From: Onthophagus taurus
Lineage: Eukaryota; Arthropoda; Insecta; Coleoptera; Scarabaeidae
Length of the DNA: 64,000 nucleotides
Direction of reading: 5' to 3'
Assembly (NCBI RefSeq): GCF_036711975.1
Contig: NC_091975.1
Span: 2,668,501-2,732,500 of the forward strand
Positions within the stretch are counted from its first letter, which is position 1, and each line of letters begins with the position of its first letter. Made by a program: the position numbers and the translations under genes. Below the pieces are notes generated by a model. It saw only the letters and a program-made list of their open reading frames with translations. It did no database searches and had not been told where the DNA came from. This document shows, in pieces, positions 47,638-58,534 of this stretch.

Positions 47638-50600
47638 TTAAACTTTTTGGCTCGATAAAGCTGTTATCCACTCTTCAACAGGTTCTTTGTACTGCGACAA
47701 CCATTTTATGTTATTTCTTACAGTTTCTAAAGCTCTTAATCTAGCACTAGCTCCAGCTCCAGCATTTGGATATTTTGCGAAAAACGCTTCCATCTACAAA
47801 AATTAGTATTTGGTTGTAAAGTTCTTAAATAATATGTATATAATTTCAATAATTCTAGCCGAGGTCGTTAGTTTTGTAGCTCTTTATTTTCTAAGTTTTC
47901 AAAGTAACAACTCGACCACAAATGACCTTGGTTTATATTTTCGTTAGTCCAGATAGGTTTAAGCTGAGGTCGCTTGCAGCCGAGGCGCTAGCTCGGTAGC
48001 ACCGCACTCGGTAAAGTTTCCTTTCAAACGACCTTGGCTCATATCTTTGCTGATTCTAATAAATTTTAATCTAGCAAATTTTTGCACAGCAAGCACTCTA
48101 AGCTTAAATTTATCTTAATCATAACAGGACCCCTATTGTAAAGATACAATTACCCTTAGGAAAATTAAAGACATGAATGAATTATTCGTCAAGGTTAGAA
48201 TTAATGTGACAGGTAAAAGTGAAACAGCTGATATTTTTCCTTATTTGCCCAAAAACCGACTAAATGGATTGATGAATTTAAAAAGATCATTATTACATAT
48301 ATTGATTAAAAAAGAAATATCTACCTCATCTAATTTGGTTTGTGAAGAAAATGATTGAGTGATTGTTGGAATCATAGTACCTAAATTTCTTTCGTTTAAA
48401 GTAAATCTATCAACCAAATCTTCCCAGTGTTCTCTAAAACAATAAAAAATACAATTTTTAATATTTTTATAATAAATAGAAATTATTTTATGAAAAATAC
48501 CTAACATATTCCCAAACGATTGGTGTCCCAATAGTGTTATAAGAAATATAAGCTAAGCACGAAAAGTAATCTTGACTCCTAACGTACGTTTCATCTTTTG
48601 AAGCTAACTCAATCAGTTTTGTAAGATACGAAGGATCTTTAATGCTAGCTAAACCATATAAAAGACGTAATTTTTCCCCAGCATCTGCTTCGTTCGCAAA
48701 TTTATCGAAGAGTTTATCCCAATACTCAACAGGGCTATTTTTCATTCCTTTAATTATAAATTATAATTAATAAAAATTAATTTTGTATTGAAATTTTTTT
48801 ACCATAAATATAAACCATTTGTCGCAAATCCTGAGATATATCCGATTCTGTTCCGTCTAACCAATCTTTAAATAATTTAGAAGCTTGTTCATTACATTCT
48901 TTCATTCCCGCGCTGCAAGCTAAATTTAAAACTGTCGATCTCGCACGTCTGCAATAAATTTTATATTTATTTAAGCAAAAATTGTTACGGTTTAGTACCT
49001 GTCTAAATGACCATCTGTATCTTTTTCTTCAAAACCGTATACTTTATAAGCAGGTTCAACAAGACTACTAACATATTCCTACAAGAAAATATTAATTAAC
49101 GATGAATACTTTATAAAATCAAATATTTACTTGTAAATTTGTGTATACATTCGAATTTTGTAAGAAACGCATTACTTCTCCAACAACGGTACTAAACGCA
49201 CTCCATGGTACATAATCCCTTTCATCCGCCATCTTTTTAGAGAGATCTAAAGGAATATTGTAGCTAATGTGACCGGATTCTGCCAATCTAAATGTTTCTT
49301 CAATTAAATGCGTTCTGTCAACTGTATCCATCATTTTTATATTATTTATTAAATCATTCCAATGCCCATCTTCATAATTTACTCTGTAATACCCAACTTG
49401 ACGGGAATTAAATTTCAACCACGTTGCATCAGATGGTTTCTCAATTGTAACTAAAAAAAAACATTAATTTTTTATACATATTATTTATTTTATTATCAAA
49501 ACCTGATTCGTCATCAGGATGAAGCCAAATTACTTCAGTAGAAACTCCTTTATCGGTAACATAAGTTATTGGGATAATCCATTTGTAACTAAAACATAAA
49601 TCAAATAATAAAAAAACATTTTTTTATTTATTTCCACTAACTTGTAAGGAATAGCCTTTGCTTCTTCAGCTTTACTCTGATCGGTTAAATATCTCTTTTG
49701 TGTCAAAGTATATTTGTTACCATCACTTTTTACGGTTAAAACTGGGTAACCCATTTGCATGGTCCAAGTGTTCATAAACTCAGTGACATTAACATCATTA
49801 AAAAGATCTTCAAGTTCGTTCCAAAAATCATCAGTAACCGCGTTACCAAATTTGTATTTATTCAAATAATTCGTAACCCCCGTTTTAAATACATTTTCAG
49901 TAACTGCATTTTCTAACATTCTTAAAACGGAAGCTCCCTTACTGTAAGAAATCGTATCAAAAATCGATGTTATTTCATCCGGAGTAAGAACAGTTTGAAC
50001 GATTGGGTGCGAACTTAAAGCTGAATCGATTTTCAAAACGTTATGTAAATCTTCAATTACAAATTGATCCATCTAAAATTAGTGTAATTAAAATTTTTAT
50101 TTTGTAAATTAAGCTATTTTTACCATATTCCAAGTTGGTTCAACCGCATCGACACCTTTGTATTCAATGTATGAAGCAAAACCTTCATTTAACCAAAGAT
50201 CGTTCCACCAATTCATCGTTACTAAATTTCCGAACCAACTGTGAGCGAGTTCGTGTGAAATAACGGTCGCCACTCTTTGTTTATTAGCGGTTGAACTTAT
50301 TTTTGAATCGTATAATAAAGCTGTTTCTCTAAAAGTAACTAATCCCCAATGTTCCATAGCTCCTGATACAAAATCTGGGATTGCGGCCATATCTGTATTA
50401 ACAGGAAATAACATTTTATTGCAGACATTGCAATGCAGATAATATATTAAGAAGCCGTTAAAGAAATAAAGAAGCCAATAACCATATCTATTTGGACCAG
50501 TTGTTCAAAAGAAGGGATGATATCATAAGAATGATCAATGTCCAGAAGGGAAGAAAAAACTCTAACAGTACTACACACGAAACTGCTGTCCAATTGACTT

Positions 50601-52329
50601 GGATCACTCTATAATAAGATAACGAAGCTTTACATTGAAGTAGTGCCAAGTTTTAGCCATCTGGGAAGCATAGTAAATAACACAGGAAGTACGACAAGGG
50701 ATCATGAAGGGGACTAAAACACAAAACCCATTTAATGCAGTTCTATAGTCATCGCTTATTCTACGAAATACCAAGATACAAAGGACATGGAACATCCGCT
50801 GTGGAAGTTTACGAACTTATTTTTAGGAATTATCAAAATCGATACGCAACACTGAAATGTGATCAAAATTTCTATATTTATTTGCAGAGGAACCCAACCC
50901 CCCTTCATAATACCATGAGTATCCACAAAAACCAGACCATAACAGGTATTCACCAAGCATTACAGGATATATTCTAATAGCACAAAGAAATTTTTGGTCC
51001 ACGAAAATGAAAGTGAGTTTGATCATGTTTTCAATTATAGTTTCAATTTCTTACCTAATTTTGGTAACGGATAATCAAGTCCAAAGTATCCATTAAAATA
51101 TTCGATAACTCCTTTTCCCACTGAAAGGGCGTAATCTGTTTTATCCAGTTGTCCCGGAGTTGCGTATACTCTCAAAGGTACTTTGTCATCATTAAACGAT
51201 GTTTCTTTATAAGCAAAATCGCTCACAATAAAGCAAGCTAAATATGTTGACATTGATTCGCTTGGTTTAAATGTTACCAAAACACCGTTATCGACACGCT
51301 CAGTCGAATCCTATTTGAACGTTAAAAGTAATGATCAAATTCTTATTTTTAATATTATATTTACCTGATTCATATTTGATAGAGCGATGTATTTTTCATC
51401 GTCGCCAGGTATTAACAGGTGAACTGTGAACTTTGCCTTCATTTGAGGTTCATCGAAACATGGAAATGCTTGTCGAGCGTAAGTTGGTTCGAATTTTGAT
51501 GTTGCCATTGCTCTAAAAAAAATTAATTTAAAAATAAGTTCAAGTACATTTTAAATAACATAATTTGAGTAATTACTCAATCAATTAAATATGCAAACGA
51601 GGATTACAAACTTTCTAAACAACTTATTCAAAGTTACGTAATTAAGTAAACGATTAAAAAAATCTAGGACATTTATTACATCCTTTAAAATAGGTATGTT
51701 TTTTTTTATAATCACCTTTTAGTTTTGTTTTCGTCTTTATAATAGCTAAGATAAATTCCTTTAGTTTTATTTTTAATATTTCCATCGTAAGTAATCGTTA
51801 AAAAATATTTTCCAAAATCAATAAATTTTTTCTTAAAATAAATAACGATTCTCTGTAACTCGTTATCAATAACATAATTAGCCACGAGTTGTTGTTCTAA
51901 TGTAGCTACACTTTGAATCGTAACCTCACTTATATTTAAACCATAACTATTAATAATTACATTTTCTCGTTTATTTTCAACGTTTATTGTTATATTCACT
52001 TTTCCATTCACCACACCTAATTTTAAATCGGGTTTTAACGTTATGTCGTATGTTATGGGTTTAACATCTTTTGGTAAACGATAATCGTTTATGTTCTTTT
52101 CTGGTAACGGTTTCATTGTAACATTTTCTTTAAAATAATCCGGGTCGTAGTTATGTATGTAATGTTTTCCGATTAAAACCAAAGCTGTTAATAAGCACGC
52201 ACAAAAAACTGCGAGGAAAACGCAACAACTCAAAAGAAACGTTATTAACTTTCTTCGGCTACGTTTTCTCACTTTTATTGGTGGTGGTCGCATGTTTTGA
52301 TCGGGTTCATTTTCTGCGGATCCGTTCAT
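47638..52329 (-). CDS. Membrane alanyl aminopeptidase (M1), copy B
   Basis: Same family and topology as copy A. Exons 52329-51716, 51512-51365, 51310-51055, 50392-50124, 50072-49642, 49588-49503, 49450-49131, 49078-48999, 48948-48803, 48747-48501, 48433-48325, 47793-47638 give 953 aa, all phases consistent. A basic cytosolic tail (RKRSRRK) precedes the TM segment ([20 protein letters not shown]). The active site is intact: GAMEHWG (350-356), HELAH (386-390), Glu409. The C-terminal domain ends [16 protein letters not shown]. Two introns host repeats: a decayed LINE (51054-50393) and a SINE-like patch (48324-47794). The distal first exon at 53954-54492 could be an alternative start for this gene. 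Confidence 0.93.
47870..48065. mobile_element. SINE-like tRNA-derived patch, partly duplicated
   Basis: GCCGAGGTCGTTAG and GCTGAGGTCGCTTG head two related halves, each later followed by (A/C)GACCTTGG(T/C)T. The right half contains CTAGCTCGGTAGCACCGC, which resembles a tRNA A box (TRGCNNARNGG), typical of the head of a tRNA-derived SINE. A clean B box is not visible and no target duplication was found. Confidence 0.4.
50440..51000 (+). mobile_element. Decayed non-LTR (LINE) reverse transcriptase fragment
   Basis: Within copy B intron 3, plus strand around 50640-50705, the frame reads [21 protein letters not shown]. This matches the F.YLGS.....G....I block found at the end of LINE reverse transcriptase domains in insects. 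The surroundings are GC-richer than the intron average and show further short open pieces but many interruptions. Only a small 3' portion of an element is recognisable. Confidence 0.6.
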
Positions 52330-53953
52330 TTTTCAAATTATGACATTATTTTTCTAAGAAATAAATTAATATTTTTATGGATGAGACTTTGACCGAGATG
52401 AAAATAACGCGATACCGTTAACTGTATTGATGTGAAAGTAGTGTCTTGGTTCAACGACTGCTTCTCAAGAACGACGACTTTAAACTAACCGTAAGTGTTT
52501 TAAAGTCTGCGGCATTCGTTTGGAAAGTGAAGGTGAAATTATTACACTGGATGTTATCGTCTTTGGTCGATGGTTATTGGTTAACGTTGTTTTTGTTTTA
52601 AATCTAGTTAATTGAATTGAAATTGCTTGACGAAACAATATACTCGACAGAGAATAAATTATAATGGGATTTCGAAATATTATAATTTGTTTACGCGTAA
52701 AACTTGCGTCATATTTTTGGGGAGAAAAATATTGTTAAAAATACATTGTTATCTTTTATAAATAAACCAACAAGTGTCCACGAAGTATAATAATAAAACA
52801 AAATGTTTTTTTGATAAAATAAAATAGAGTACGCGATCATCCATCAAGTTGATATCAGATGACATCAGAACATAAGTTTATAAAACTTACAAATATAGTT
52901 ATTATTTATTATACTTTTGATTAAAACCAAAAAATCAAAACATATGGGTTAAGTTGAATTAATCCTTATATATTATAAATCATGATTAATCAAGATAAAA
53001 ATAAAATAAAAAGTTATATACATCTTAATATTCTATGATATATTACACATTATATAGATAAACTAGATCAAATTTATAGCTAATTCAAGGCTAAAAAAAA
53101 TTTATTATGACAAATTTAATACAATTCAAAATTGATTGATATGATAAGATGTCAAGTACGTCTTAAATATTTATAATAAAGCAAGGAGATCTTTAATATT
53201 TTACTCTAAATTAGGGACAATAATATCGTTTTCATGATATTTCTTAGTAATTTTATTATAAATTTACTATTAATACTTTATAATACAAAATTTAGGTTAA
53301 TTTTGAATAATGCCAAAATACACGAACTACACAAAGTAGTTAGATAGGTTGATATCAGCTAAGAGTACATTGGAATGGTGTGCACTTAAGACGCAGAACG
53401 TATCGACTGTCTATTAACATGCCAGGCAAACAAACTTTCATTACTAATTTCCTTCCGCCGTTTCTGGCAAGTTTTTGGCGAAATTTTTGGCAAGTTTCAG
53501 CAACTAACTGATTAATGAATTTTTAAAACTTCATAGATGACTTATCAGGTGCACCCTTTTAGATAGTTACTTCTAGTTTTAGTTGGTATTCAGCGTTAGA
53601 TTGTTGTATTTTTTTATTCAAAGCTAGTAACAGTTGACTGAGAGTGATACGTGGTGTGACGTATTGGTCCTATACTGATATCATTTTCTTGATTACAAAA
53701 GAATAAGGGATGAAGCAGTCCTCTTAAATTCTACCGTTCTTGACAAAAACTTAACTAAAGCTTATTAGGCCATTCATTGACAGTTAATAAATTTTTTGTA
53801 ACTAATTTGGGAATACCAAGTTAGTAAATAAAGAAGTTATGTTTGTCACACCCGTTACGTAACAATGTCACGCCCTATACACAATGTACACTCTATTGGA
53901 AAGGTTTATATATGATAAGACATTAATTTAACATTAAAAAAAATTAAACTCAC
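52330..53953. other. Spacer between aminopeptidase first exons
   Basis: No gene. It is the 5' flank of copy B and, if the distal exon is an alternative start, an intron. At 53360-53510 there is a less AT-rich stretch containing three spaced TGGC(A/G)A(A/G)(A/T)TTT units; I could not assign it to an element. Confidence 0.4.
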
Positions 53954-54492
53954 CTCTCCACACCATTTTCAACATATTTACTAACGTACAACCCTACGAT
54001 ACGATTTCTCATATCTCCATTATATTCAATTGTAATCACATGACTTCCCACGGTTAAAGTTTTCGAACTTTTCAAAACGATCAATTCGTGAAGTTCGTCT
54101 TTTTCATATTGAGTTGATTCAGAATCGATCTCGACGCTATCGATGTTCAAACCGTTGCTGTGTATTTTAACGATCGACGTTTCTTCCGAAACGTCCACCG
54201 CAATGGTCACTTTACCATTGTAAAGTCCTTCTACTAAATCTGGATATAAATATAAGTCGTATGTTTTTGGTACGACATTTTTGGGGAGACGATAATCGGT
54301 CATGTCTTCTTCCGGCGTTGGTTCGGTTGTTGTTGGATTATCGGTTGTCGATTCTTCTTCGGATTTGCAAGAATCTAAATCGTCTTTAAGACTTGTATTA
54401 TCCACTCCTAGGATTGTCGTTGATATCCCTAAGGCGATGGTGGCTAAGATAAAAAAGCATAATAGCTTGTTAGAGAGTAACCACGAGAACAT
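53954..54492 (-). CDS. Orphan aminopeptidase first exon (copy C)
   Basis: A 539-bp exon encoding an N-terminal hydrophobic anchor (LLCFFILATIALGISTTILG, about 10-29), a Thr/Glu/Pro-rich stalk, and the first beta strands of the M1 N-terminal domain (YRLPKNVVPKTYDLYLYPDL). It ends at AG|GTGAGT in phase 2, the same place and phase as the first exons of copies A and B. No M1 exon lies between it and copy B exon 1. It can only splice to copy B exon 2 at 51512, skipping exon 1, or it is a relic of a third gene. The reading frame is intact. Confidence 0.75.
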
Positions 54493-56459
54493 CCTGTTTG
54501 AAACGAGAATCTACCAAAACTAAGTAATCAGCAGTCTCTGGATATTGAATCATGGGAGCAAATTGTTTTATCAGCTTTAAGATTAAATTATATATTATGT
54601 ATTGATTGGTTAGATTCGTGAAATAAATTTGAGTAGGAAACTTTTAGAATTAATAAGTTAAGTATATGTAAGTATTGTATATTTGAATATGAAATATGTT
54701 TTTCGATTATTCTTTTATTGTTTATTAGGAGATATTGTTTTTGTCCTGTTAAAATAAAATTTTCAGAAGTGTTTAATAAACAGAAGAAGTTATCGTGATA
54801 TTTTAATCAAAATTGCTTTCAAAAGTACTTCACCAATTTATTCTTTCTTTGTCGTAAAGAATTGGAGTTTATCCCAATAGTAAAGTGTTTTATTGAGGCC
54901 TATTGTAAAGAAATTGTTGTAACAATAAGGTTTTGAAACTCAAAATATTTATTCACTTTAAAATAAAATTTAACAGTCGTCGTCAGAGAAATTTTGTAGA
55001 TTAGATAACGTTTGTTACATTTATTGTAGTGTTAAGAATTTATTATTGTAGTTTTTTGAGCAATAATTATTAATAAAGTCGATTTTAACTAAATTATGAT
55101 AAAAATATAAATCTAGACGATTTAATCTATTTGATTCGTCCAGATATTTAATTATAAATCATTATAATGTATTGGGATTAAATCGATTTTTAAAAATGAT
55201 TATCTAACTAATTTTTAACTTTATATATCTTATCAATCAAAAACATCAATTATTTTAACATTGAAATAATGTAATATTAATATTTATTGGTGTATGTTAA
55301 ATTTTGAAATATTTATTTATTTGCAGATCAAATTAAACTGTAGAGAATTGCAACAACTACTCGACGCTCTGATCATGAATCATTAAGACCTTCAACCCAC
55401 CCCAATCTAAATAGTTAAGGTAATCATTAATTTGGTTGTAGAAAGTTTTGGAATTAAGCTTGTTCTTTTGCGGCTTTAGATCATGGAAATGACATCTTTA
55501 AATATCAAAGGATTAGGAAAGGAGCTTCGCTACCGTTACGAAAGCTAATAATAATGTTAGTCATGCTTGCCCAATTAGCACAAATAAGTATTTAGAATAT
55601 GTTCTACAACCAATTTATTATTACTAATTGAAAATAAAAAAAAAATAAATAGGCAACCCAAATAACACCTCTGCTAAATATATCATCAAAACATAACCTA
55701 ATATAACATTTATCTCCTAATGGGATAATTTCTCAACTTTATACTTTATTTTAAACGACACATACATTAACTTACATTGTTTAGGTAAAAAATCCTTCCT
55801 AAAAGCAGGAGTTTTATTCCAAAAACTTGATTTAATGAAACTTTTATGAAAAGATGACTCTGCAAAATGCAAAACAGTACTATTCTGTATTAAAAAAAAT
55901 TGCATTTAATTTAGCTTACGTTTTCTATGAAATCCCAAAGAAATCTTGTTTGTTTTCAGGTAAGGATCTATCTAAAACAGATTATCTATTACCCAAAGGG
56001 AGATAAGGTAAAAGGAGGATGTTCATTAAATCTAAATAAACAGAGGCTTTAAATGTCACATCCATTCATTAATTTAAACGGTAAACAGCAAATTAGTACC
56101 TCTTTAACATTAAACGTGCAAAAACTATTGATAACACCCCTAAACTGTCTTAATTTATAAGGGTGCATTATATTCCTTTAAGAATGATGTCTACGTTCAA
56201 TAATTCCCCACGTGATTTTAAGTTTTGACATTTATTTAATACTTCACTAACAAAAATTAAATTCTTAATCATAATTTATCATAAAAATCACACTTCCTTC
56301 AATTAACTCAATTTAATTAAATTGAATTTATTATTTATAATGATTTATATTCGGGGTGCGTTCATTTATTATCCATGCTGCTTTTTGACAGTTCACAAGT
56401 GTTGATAACTTAACCTCAAACAAATTTAAATAAATTTGTGTTTTTATCAATAAAAATAC
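54493..56459. other. Gene-free spacer before NOL9
   Basis: About 2 kb of AT-rich DNA. Short inverted arms (TTGGTTGTAGAA near 55432 and TTCTACAACCAA near 55603) are 160 bp apart, possibly a degraded MITE. A plus-strand open piece at 55326-55385 follows a TTTGCAG but has no partner exon. Confidence 0.4.
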
Positions 56460-58332
56460 ATGAAGATGGAAGAAGATGTTAAAGGATACCCCTCCCCCAG
56501 TAAAAATCAGAAGAAAAAATTAAAATTATCCAAAAACCTAAGCAATTCAAGTTTTGATAGTGAAAATTTGTACCGAAGTGATTCTGATGATGATTTAGAA
56601 CGAACTGTATCATCTGAAAATTCCCAATTTTTCGGGAATAACTCAGAAAATAATTTAAAATATTTTCAAGGGAATAATTGTGGCGTTATTGCATTAAGTA
56701 AAAATAGTTCAATTTATGTATTTGGGGCTTGTAGAATACAAGTTTTACGAGGTGGTGTGACTGCTTATGGTTATAATTTTCATCCAGGAGAAAAAATGTA
56801 TGATATCTTCTCTGGTCGTGGAACACCACGTTTATTTTTAACACACACTTCTTATATAGACGAAATTAATGATGATAGAATTAAGGTGATTATTAAGAAG
56901 TGTGGTTTTAATCGAAATCTATACAAAGAAATTGTTAATAATTATTTAATAAATGAATATGCTATCATCTGTTGTTATCCAATTGACAATAATTGGTTAA
57001 AATATATAAAAAAGTGTGTTAACGTTGTGTTATTTCCAAATGAAAGTAAACTTCAAGTTACTTTTAATTCCGTTCCTGATGAAAATGTTTTAAAAGTTGG
57101 GAAAGATTGGAACGAATTAACAAATTATCAAGAAAACAATCAAAAAGTTATGATTTGTGGTGGTCAAGGTGTTGGTAAAAGCACTTTATTACGATATATG
57201 ATCAACACATTTTTGAATCATCATGAAAAAGTTTATGTCATCGATTTAGACCCTGGTCAATCCGAATTTACAATGGCCGGTTGTATTTCAATAATTTGTA
57301 TGGAGAATCCAATTTTCGGCCCGAATTATGCAACTTTGAATGAAACTATAAGGTATAAATATTTAAATATTTACTTAAATTATTTAAAAACACTAATTTA
57401 TTTTTAGATCAATTTCTCATAACATAGATGTTTCATTTTCACCTAATCATTACATTAAAAGCATTCAAAGTTTAATGAAAACGTACGAAACTCTCGAAAA
57501 ATTCCCAACTTTAATAAATATGGTGGGGTTTCAGAAAGGATTAGGTTTAGAAATAACAAGTAGTGCAATCGCTGTGATTAACCCAAACATTTTAATTGAG
57601 ATACGGTCTGAAAGACCTCAAAAAAACTACTCTAGAGCTTTAGTTAAAACAATGGTTAATGAGCAATTTTCGCTATTTCTACCAAACTTTGAAGTTAATT
57701 TAAGTTACGATTACATAAGTATAACATCAGTGAGTGATGCAACTGGATTTAAACCTGCCGGTTATTTACGAAGAAACATTTCAACAATTTCTTATTTTGG
57801 GAGAATTGTAGATGAAGGTTTAACATTAAGAAGTGGATCTATTCCTATGTTTATGTAAGTTTTTTTAAACAAAGAATGTAGATTAATAATTTTTTGAGAA
57901 ATTTTAGGATTAATTTAGATGAAATAACCGTTATTGATAAAGAATACAAAAGTATAAACACGTTAAATAAAGAAGACATCATTAATTTTAATATTGTTGG
58001 TTTATGCTCAAAGGAAGAGGGTGAAGGAAATATCTTTAATTGCTATGGATATGGTAAATATTATTTGGATTTATTTAATACATTCTAATTTGAAATAATT
58101 TTCTGCAGGGATTGTTCGTTGCGTTATAAATAACATATTATATTTAATAACTCCCGTTAAATACGAAATAATTCAGAAAGTAACCCATTTTATTATTGGA
58201 CTCGTTGAATTACCAAACTCTATGTTAGATGAGAATGAAAAAAATTATTTCAAACCTGTTCCATATTTTGCAAATGGTTGTTTACATAAATCGCTGGAGA
58301 AACCAAGAAGAAATTATTTACCAAGAAAATAA
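56460..58332 (+). CDS. NOL9: NOL9/Grc3 polynucleotide 5'-hydroxyl kinase
   Basis: Nucleolar RNA 5' kinase that acts in pre-rRNA ITS2 processing. Exons 56460-57352, 57408-57854, 57908-58053, 58109-58332 give 569 aa. The N-terminus is a basic/acidic disordered stretch (KKKLKLSK, SDSDDDLE), fitting nucleolar localisation. Walker A is GGQGVGKST (234-242), followed by VYVIDLDPGQSEF (about 261-273), the Clp1/Grc3 signature. Then GFQKGLG and a C-terminal domain with VLHK-like strands. The protein is shorter than human NOL9 (about 700 aa), mainly at the N-terminus. Two nearby ATGs (56460, 56466) are both possible starts. Confidence 0.9.
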
Positions 58333-58456
58333 ATCATTATTAAAAGATTTAGAATTAGTTTAATTAATAATTTAGGAAATAAATAAGAATTCTAACAAAT
58401 TACTTTGAATTAAAATAAATCACCAAAAGATGTCACCATTGCATATAACAACAACA

Positions 58457-58465
58457 GCGCCATCT
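58457..58465. promoter_or_regulatory. GCGCCATCT element upstream of METTL6
   Basis: One copy of the recurrent AGATGGCGC-type motif, 78 bp before the METTL6 ATG and just upstream of its TATA box. Confidence 0.45.
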
Positions 58466-58472
58466 ATCCAAC

Positions 58473-58480
58473 TATATAAG
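58473..58480 (+). promoter_or_regulatory. TATA box of METTL6 / snoRNA host transcript
   Basis: TATATAAG lies 31 bp upstream of C58504, the first base of a pyrimidine tract, exactly where a TATA-directed start is expected. Confidence 0.6.
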
Positions 58481-58503
58481 TGACGCGTCAAAAAAATTCC
58501 AAT

Positions 58504-58511
58504 CTCTTTTT
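58504..58511 (+). promoter_or_regulatory. 5'TOP-like start tract (CTCTTTTT)
   Basis: A C followed by seven pyrimidines at the predicted start site, giving a 5'UTR of about 31 nt. 5'TOP starts are typical of ribosomal-protein and snoRNA-host genes, not of most methyltransferase genes. Confidence 0.5.
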
Positions 58512-58534
58512 AGCTCCACTCTGCACGTGTTAAG

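Noticed and set aside
50604-51026. Short frames within the copy B intron taken as host exons
   Set aside because: They belong to the decayed LINE fragment region and do not join the aminopeptidase frame; exons 3 and 4 join directly across the intron.
55326-55385. Plus-strand piece IKLNCRELQQLLDALIMNH followed by a stop after TTTGCAG, as a terminal exon
   Set aside because: Twenty codons with no upstream plus-strand coding exon in the preceding 3 kb; likely chance.
55421-55625. Inverted 12-bp arms about 160 bp apart as a MITE
   Set aside because: The arms are short and imperfect and no target-site duplication was seen; kept only as a remark in the spacer entry.
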